From: an uncultured Caryophanales bacterium | GTDB lineage: Bacteria; Bacillota_I; Bacilli_A; RFN20; CAG-826 | Direction of reading: 5' to 3' | DNA length: 27,373 nucleotides | Assembly (NCBI GenBank): GCA_947303105.1 | Contig: CAMYXQ010000002.1 | Coordinates: 1-27,373, forward strand | Shown: positions 22,492 to 27,373 of the stretch, piece after piece | How the letters are laid out: each line of letters starts with the position of its first letter | Position numbering within the stretch: the first letter of the stretch is position 1 | Notes under the pieces: generated by a model | What the model was told of the DNA's origin: nothing | The model's input: the letters and a program-made list of their open reading frames with translations, nothing else | Database searches by the model: none | Position numbers and translations under genes: made by a program

Positions 22492-24497
22492 CCGTTGAAG
22501 AAGCCCGTTCGCGTATCGAAGAACTGACGGTTCTGCTCGAACGCTACAATTACGAGTACTATGTGTTGAATGAGTCCTCGGTGAGCGATGCCGAATTCGA
22601 TCGCCTCATGCAGGAACTCATCCATCTCGAAACCGAATTTCCCGGACTCAAAAAGAAGAACAGCCCCTCCCAGCGCGTTGGCGGCATGGTCCAGAGCGAA
22701 TTCAAGAAGATCCCCCATAAGCGGTTGATGCTTTCCCTTGGAAACGTCTTCAATGAAGACGAAATGCGCGACTGGGATCGCCGCATCCGTTCTTTGAGCA
22801 ACAAAGCCGAACTCGAATATGCCGGCGAGGTCAAAATCGATGGCCTTGGCATTTCTTTGATCTATGATCATGGTGAACTTCAGCATTGCGTCACCCGCGG
22901 TGATGGCGTCATGGGCGAAGACGTGACCGCGAACATCATCACTATCCGTTCGATTCCTTTGCGCGTCAAAGAAACCCGCCCGTTCGAAGTACGCGGCGAG
23001 GTGTTTATGAGCAAGCCCACGCTGGCCCGCCTCAACGAAGAGCGCGAAGCGCGTGGCGAGCCCCTATTCGCGAATGCCCGCAACGCAGCCGCAGGCTCCG
23101 TTCGCCAGCTCGACTCCCGCATCGCGGCCTCGCGTAATCTCGATGCTTTCTGGTACTACCTCGTCAATGCCAGAGAACTTGGTATTCATAGCCACCTCGA
23201 AGCGTTGAATTGGCTCGACGAGCAAGGATTCCAAACCAACCATGAACGTCGTGCTTTGCACGGCGTTGAAGATATCATCGCCTATATGCGTGACTACGCG
23301 GAAAAGCGTCCGAACCTGCCGTATGACATCGATGGTCTCGTCATCAAAGTGGATGACTTAGATGCCTATGATCGTTTGGGCTATACGGCCAAAGAGCCGC
23401 GGTGGGCCATCGCCTATAAGTTCCCGCCTGAGGAAGTGACCACTCGCTTGCTTGGCATCGAAATCACCATCGGACGCACAGGCCGCGTTACGCCTAACGC
23501 TATTCTCGAACCCGTTCGCGTCGCTGGCTCGCTCGTCCAGCGCGCGACCCTCAACAACGAGAACTTCATCCAAGATAAAGGTTTGATGATCGGCGACCTC
23601 ATCGGCTTGCACAAAGCCGCGGATGTCATCCCCGAAGTGACCGGTCCGATCGTTTCGCGCCGCACCGGGGAAGAAATTCCCTGGACGATGCCGGAGAACT
23701 GCCCCATCTGCGGACAACCGTTGACTAAAGTCAAAGGACTTCATTACTGCCTCAATCCCGAATGCGATTCGAAGAAAATCGAAGGCATGATTCATTTCGC
23801 CAGCCGCAACGCGATGGATATCGATGGCATGGGTGACCGCGTCGTCGAAGAATTCTTTGCCGAAGGTTTCATGCGTGACATCCCTGACATCTATCGTCTG
23901 GAAAACCACGCCCAAGAAATCAAAGAGCTCGATGGTTGGAGCGACAAATCGATCAATAGCCTTTTGGCGGCAATCCAAGTCAGCAAACAGAAATCATTAG
24001 AATGCTTGCTCATCGGCCTCGGCATCAAAGAGGTCGGCGAACGCATGGCAAAGACCTTGGCCAGAAAATATAAGAACCTCGATGCCTTAAAAGAAGCGAG
24101 TGAGGAAGAGCTCCTCGCCATCAAGGACGTCGGTCCGGTGGCGGCCGATTGCATCGCCCGTTGGTTCCGTGACGAAAAGAACATCCAAAAAATCGAAGAA
24201 CTCCGCGAACTCCACCTGAATTTCGAATATTTAGGCGTGGATACGATGGATGTGAACAACTACTTCTATGGCAAAACGGTCGTCCTTACTGGCAGCTTGG
24301 AACACTATTCAAGGCAGCAGATGACTGAGATCCTCGAAGGCATCGGCGCTCGTTGCTCGGGGTCCGTTTCCAAGAAAACCGACATCGTCATCGCCGGTTC
24401 TGACGCGGGCAGCAAACTGACCAAAGCCCAGGAACTTGGCATCCTCGTGATCGACGAAGAAGAGGCGATGAATCACTTAGGAGGGTCCGGGCGTTAA
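22488..24497 (+). CDS. ligA: NAD-dependent DNA ligase
   Basis: The 669-residue ligase seals nicks using NAD+ and is essential in bacterial replication. Domains in order: N-terminal Ia NMN-binding part, adenylation domain with the active-site KIDG (Lys116), OB fold, a four-cysteine zinc finger (Cys405, 408, 421, 426), a helix-hairpin-helix region (about 500-575) and a C-terminal BRCT domain (about 588-667). Length is normal and every key residue seen is present. The start overlaps pcrA by 4 nt, with AAAGGAGGGG upstream. Confidence 0.97.
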   Translation: MTVEEARSRIEELTVLLERYNYEYYVLNESSVSDAEFDRLMQELIHLETEFPGLKKKNSPSQRVGGMVQSEFKKIPHKRLMLSLGNVFNEDEMRDWDRRIRSLSNKAELEYAGEVKIDGLGISLIYDHGELQHCVTRGDGVMGEDVTANIITIRSIPLRVKETRPFEVRGEVFMSKPTLARLNEEREARGEPLFANARNAAAGSVRQLDSRIAASRNLDAFWYYLVNARELGIHSHLEALNWLDEQGFQTNHERRALHGVEDIIAYMRDYAEKRPNLPYDIDGLVIKVDDLDAYDRLGYTAKEPRWAIAYKFPPEEVTTRLLGIEITIGRTGRVTPNAILEPVRVAGSLVQRATLNNENFIQDKGLMIGDLIGLHKAADVIPEVTGPIVSRRTGEEIPWTMPENCPICGQPLTKVKGLHYCLNPECDSKKIEGMIHFASRNAMDIDGMGDRVVEEFFAEGFMRDIPDIYRLENHAQEIKELDGWSDKSINSLLAAIQVSKQKSLECLLIGLGIKEVGERMAKTLARKYKNLDALKEASEEELLAIKDVGPVAADCIARWFRDEKNIQKIEELRELHLNFEYLGVDTMDVNNYFYGKTVVLTGSLEHYSRQQMTEILEGIGARCSGSVSKKTDIVIAGSDAGSKLTKAQELGILVIDEEEAMNHLGGSGR

Positions 24498-24508
24498 GGC
24501 GCTCGCGC

Positions 24509-24536
24509 TTGTAAGAAAACCGTTAAGTGGTATTCT
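24509..24536 (+). promoter_or_regulatory. Promoter of gatCAB
   Basis: TTGTAA (24509-24514), 16-nt spacer, TATTCT (24531-24536). Shine-Dalgarno GAGG (24541-24544) and ATG 24554 follow. This suggests gatCAB can be transcribed apart from pcrA-ligA. Confidence 0.6.
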
Positions 24537-24553
24537 TTACGAGGTAAAGAAAT

Positions 24554-24850
24554 ATGAAAACGATAACAATTGACGTCCTAAAAGATGCGGCCAACCGTCT
24601 TCTTTTCGACCTGACTGAAGCCGAATATCAGACCCTGTATGAGGAATTCGGCATCTTGACCGCCCAGATGAAAGCGATCGGCGAGACCGGCGACCTCAGC
24701 AAATACGAACCGATGACTTTCCCGTTCGACTGCGAGACTTCTTTCCTCCGCGAAGACGAACCGGTCAAACCATTGTCCCGCGAAGAGGCTTTGTCCAACG
24801 CCAGCAATAAACTCAATGGGCAGATCAAACTGCCGAAGGTGGTGCTATGA
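24554..24850 (+). CDS. gatC: Asp/Glu-tRNA amidotransferase subunit C
   Basis: The 98-residue GatC-like subunit stabilises GatA and bridges it to GatB. It shows the family layout: an N-terminal helix pair (DVLKDAANRLLFDLTEAEYQTLYEEF) and a C-terminal extended segment with PMTFPFD and LREDEP, where the usual P...LREDE pattern of GatC is easily seen. It overlaps gatA by 4 nt and heads the conserved gatC-gatA-gatB order, which strengthens the call for this otherwise poorly conserved protein. Confidence 0.92.
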   Translation: MKTITIDVLKDAANRLLFDLTEAEYQTLYEEFGILTAQMKAIGETGDLSKYEPMTFPFDCETSFLREDEPVKPLSREEALSNASNKLNGQIKLPKVVL

Positions 24851-26316
24851 GTTACTTAGATTTACCCATTCGCGCCATCCACGAAGCGCTGGTCGCCAAA
24901 AAGACGACCCCGGTTGAATTAGCCAAAGAAGCCATCGCCCGCGCCAAAGCGGACAAAGAGAACGCTTTTGAAACCATCGAAGAGGAAAAGGCTTTGGCCT
25001 TCGCCGCTTCTCTCGGCGAGCCGGAAGCCGACAATCTCCTTTGGGGCATCCCGTATTTAGCCAAAGACAATTTCTCAACCAAGGGAATTGAAACAACCGC
25101 TTCCAGCAACATTTTGAACGGATATGTTCCGTTATTCGATGCAACCGTCATCACCAAACTCAAGGAACGCAAAGCCGTCTTGATCGGCAAAACGACCTTG
25201 GATGAGCTCGCGATGGGCGGCACCGGAACAACCGGTCACAAGGGCATTACTTATAACCCGTTCGATCCTAAACATGAACGTTTGATTGGTGGATCCAGTT
25301 GCGGCAGCGCCGCGGCGGTCGCTTCTTCCATTGTCCCGTTCGCGCTCGGCAGCGATACGGGTGACTCCGTCCGTAAACCAGCATCTTATGCTGGTCTTGT
25401 TGGCATGAAGCCGACCTGGGGCCGGATTTCCCGTTATGGTTTATTCCCCTTCGCTCCGTCATTGGATCACGTTGCTTATTTCACTCGGAATGTCGATGAC
25501 TCCGCGATTGTCCTTGAAGCGTTATCGGGTCGCGACGAACATGATTCGACCAGTTCAACCAAACCTGTCGAAAATTATGAGTCCCATGTGAAAGACGGCA
25601 TCAAAGGCAAACGGATCGCCATTATCAAGGATATTAATGATTCAATCACCAACGCCGATCTTATGCGCTCATTCAACGCATCCGTGGATGCGCTTCGCAA
25701 AGAGGGCGCGATCGTCGAAGACGTCCTCTTTGGTGAGAAGATGCTCCAGTCTCTCTATCCGACCTATATGGTCATCAGCTGCGCTGAAGCGACCAGCAAT
25801 AATGCGAACTTAGATGGAATCAAGTTCGGCCCGTACTACGATGGAAAGTCCTATGCGGAAGCGATGTACAACGCCCGCACAAAAGGGTTCAGCGAACTCA
25901 TCAAACGTCGTTTCATCATCGGTTCCTACTGCTTGATGCGCGAAAACAAAGAAGAGCTCTTCTTGGCCGCCCAAAGAAATCGGGCGAAGATCGTCGAAAG
26001 ATTGAATGAAATCCTAAAGGATTACGATTTCGTTTATGTTCCGGCCGCCCCGTCCGTCGCTCCGCTTATTCATCAATTGAGCGACAAATTAAGCGCCGAA
26101 TATCTCATTGCCGACAACCATCTTTGCCTCGGCAATTTCGCCGGTCTGCCTTCGATCACCGTTCCACTCTGCTTGCAGAATGGTTTGCCGATCGGCGTGA
26201 ACCTCATGGGCAGAGCCTTTGAGGAAAGCGACTTATTCGCTGCGGCTGAAGTCATTGAGGAAATCACCGGCCTTGCCAATCTCAGCGTGCTCAACAGAAA
26301 GGAGGGCAACTTATGA
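24847..26316 (+). CDS. gatA: Asp/Glu-tRNA amidotransferase subunit A
   Basis: The 489-residue amidase-signature subunit releases ammonia from glutamine for transfer to Glu-tRNA(Gln) or Asp-tRNA(Asn). The catalytic Ser-cisSer-Lys triad is intact: Lys73 in AKDNF, Ser150 in GGSSCGSAA and nucleophile Ser174 in SDTGDSVRKPA, with the expected spacing of 24 residues between the serines. Two positions differ from the most common form (SSCGS instead of SSGGS, TGDS instead of TGGS). It overlaps gatC and gatB by 4 nt each. Confidence 0.96.
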   Translation: MSYLDLPIRAIHEALVAKKTTPVELAKEAIARAKADKENAFETIEEEKALAFAASLGEPEADNLLWGIPYLAKDNFSTKGIETTASSNILNGYVPLFDATVITKLKERKAVLIGKTTLDELAMGGTGTTGHKGITYNPFDPKHERLIGGSSCGSAAAVASSIVPFALGSDTGDSVRKPASYAGLVGMKPTWGRISRYGLFPFAPSLDHVAYFTRNVDDSAIVLEALSGRDEHDSTSSTKPVENYESHVKDGIKGKRIAIIKDINDSITNADLMRSFNASVDALRKEGAIVEDVLFGEKMLQSLYPTYMVISCAEATSNNANLDGIKFGPYYDGKSYAEAMYNARTKGFSELIKRRFIIGSYCLMRENKEELFLAAQRNRAKIVERLNEILKDYDFVYVPAAPSVAPLIHQLSDKLSAEYLIADNHLCLGNFAGLPSITVPLCLQNGLPIGVNLMGRAFEESDLFAAAEVIEEITGLANLSVLNRKEGNL

Positions 26317-27373
26317 ATTTCGAACCTGTCATCGGTTTGGAAATCCACGTCCAAATGAAGACGCGGTCAAAGATGTTCTCCGCTTCGCCGAACGGATTCT
26401 CCCACGATCCCAATACCCAAATCACCCCGCTCGATATGGGCTTCCCTGGTGCCATGCCTGTCGTCAATAAACAGGCGGTCATCAACGCGATCCGCGTCGC
26501 GAACGCTCTGCATATGACCATTGACCACACCCTCTATTTCGATCGGAAAAACTACTTCTACGCTGACCTTCCGAAGGGCTTCCAAATCACCCAGCAGTTC
26601 CGCCCGATTGGAAAGAATGGTTATTTAACCATTGAGATGCCGGATGGCAGCAAAAAGAACATCGGCATCGAACGCATCCACATGGAAGAAGATACCTGCA
26701 AGCAGGAACACTTCTTGGATTATTCCTTGCTTGACTATAACCGCGCCGGAACCCCACTCGTCGAAATCGTTTCCAATCCGGAAATGAGAAGCGGATACGA
26801 GGCGATGAAGTACGTGGAAACCATCCGCAACATCGTTGTCTACAGCGGAACCTCGGATGGCAAGATGGAAGAAGGCAGTCTCCGTTGCGACGTCAATATC
26901 TCCCTCCGTCCTTATGGTCAAAAAGAGTTCGGCGTCAAAGTCGAAGTCAAGAACCTCAACTCCCTTAAAAACATACAAGAAGCCATCGATTACGAAATCA
27001 TCCGCCAGAGCAAGATGCTTTTAAAGGGCGAGGAAGTCCGTCAGGAAACCCGCCGTTACGATGAGTCGAGCGGCCGCACCGTTTTGATGCGTGTCAAGAC
27101 CGATGCGGTGGACTACAGATACTTCTGCGAACCGAACATCACCCCGATCCATCTTTCTGATGAATTCGTGAATGATGCCATCGCTGGCTGCCCCGAGCTT
27201 TACGATTCCAAGAAGGAACGTTATCTGGCGGCTGGTTTGACCCCGGCCGATGCGGCGATCATCCTCGCCGATCCGGCGACTGCGGCCTTCTTTGAAGAAG
27301 GCATGGGTTTGGTCAAAGCGGCCAAAGACTTAGCCAACTTCCTTATCGTTGAAATCAATGGTTATCTCAACCG
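26313..27373 (+). CDS. gatB: Asp/Glu-tRNA amidotransferase subunit B (partial, 3' end outside the window)
   Basis: The frame opens at ATG 26313, overlapping the gatA stop, with AAAGGAGGG upstream, and remains open to the end of the window (about 353 codons). GatB kinases activate the misacylated Glu or Asp and bind the tRNA. The start FEPVIGLEIHVQMKTRSKMF is the family signature (GLEIHVQL), followed later by LDYNRAGTPLVEIVSNPEM and RCDVNISLRP, all characteristic. The C-terminal YqeY-like domain lies beyond the window. Confidence 0.96.
   Translation, partial: MNFEPVIGLEIHVQMKTRSKMFSASPNGFSHDPNTQITPLDMGFPGAMPVVNKQAVINAIRVANALHMTIDHTLYFDRKNYFYADLPKGFQITQQFRPIGKNGYLTIEMPDGSKKNIGIERIHMEEDTCKQEHFLDYSLLDYNRAGTPLVEIVSNPEMRSGYEAMKYVETIRNIVVYSGTSDGKMEEGSLRCDVNISLRPYGQKEFGVKVEVKNLNSLKNIQEAIDYEIIRQSKMLLKGEEVRQETRRYDESSGRTVLMRVKTDAVDYRYFCEPNITPIHLSDEFVNDAIAGCPELYDSKKERYLAAGLTPADAAIILADPATAAFFEEGMGLVKAAKDLANFLIVEINGYLN

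Noticed and set aside
1..27373. CRISPR arrays, tRNA or rRNA genes, prophage or integrase genes
   Set aside because: No regularly spaced direct repeats, no cloverleaf with the conserved T-arm, and no matching proteins were seen in any frame.

Overview
The window looks like a chromosomal segment of an uncultured Bacillota, most likely a Bacilli or Erysipelotrichales/Mollicutes-type gut or rumen lineage. The grounds are the gene orders tsaE-tsaB-rimI-tsaD and pcrA-ligA-gatC-gatA-gatB, GatCAB next to a separate asnS, Shine-Dalgarno sites of the AGGAGG type, a TPP riboswitch driving an ECF-type thiamine S-component, and a GatA signature (TGDS) of a kind I associate with Mollicutes. TGA is a normal stop and Trp is TGG, so this is not the Mycoplasma code. 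Base composition is moderately GC-rich except for an AT-rich island at about 9191-9640. No tRNA, rRNA, CRISPR array, transposase or phage gene was seen.

Layout. (1) 1-8437: three co-directional genes for exported proteins of unknown function: a 325-residue membrane-anchored protein, then two giant (about 1200-residue) paralogues. The first paralogue is anchored by an N-terminal hydrophobic segment and has no cysteine; the second has a lipobox. Both appear to be built from about four degenerate beta-rich units. This is the most original part of the window. (2) 8497-10718: an Xre-type HTH protein fused to four membrane helices, an AT-rich intergenic island holding a doubtful Cys/Gly-rich small ORF, a tandem DUF1508 protein, and uracil-DNA glycosylase. 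(3) 10699-11937: a sigma-A-like promoter, a TPP riboswitch with a probable translational switch, and a thiamine S-component carrying an extra N-terminal membrane domain. (4) 11989-13119: a membrane protein with an acidic tail and an unknown cytoplasmic domain. (5) 13233-16318: a tightly packed operon of an NtdP-like DUF402 phosphatase and the t6A genes tsaE, tsaB, tsaD, with rimI inside. (6) 16378-17903: asnS plus a 45-residue single-helix membrane protein, closed by a terminator lying inside the converging gene. (7) 20029-17904, minus strand: three membrane proteins of unknown function. (8) 20209-27373: pcrA-ligA, then gatC-gatA-gatB (gatB runs off the end).

How the genes relate. Most of the right half is core information processing: tRNA modification (t6A), Asn-tRNA charging, Gln-tRNA amidation, and DNA repair or replication (Ung, PcrA, LigA). 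The left end is lineage-specific envelope biology. Several operon-first genes have a -10 box so close to the ATG, without a Shine-Dalgarno site, that leaderless or near-leaderless transcripts are likely, whereas genes inside operons have good Shine-Dalgarno sites and 4-nt ATGA overlaps.
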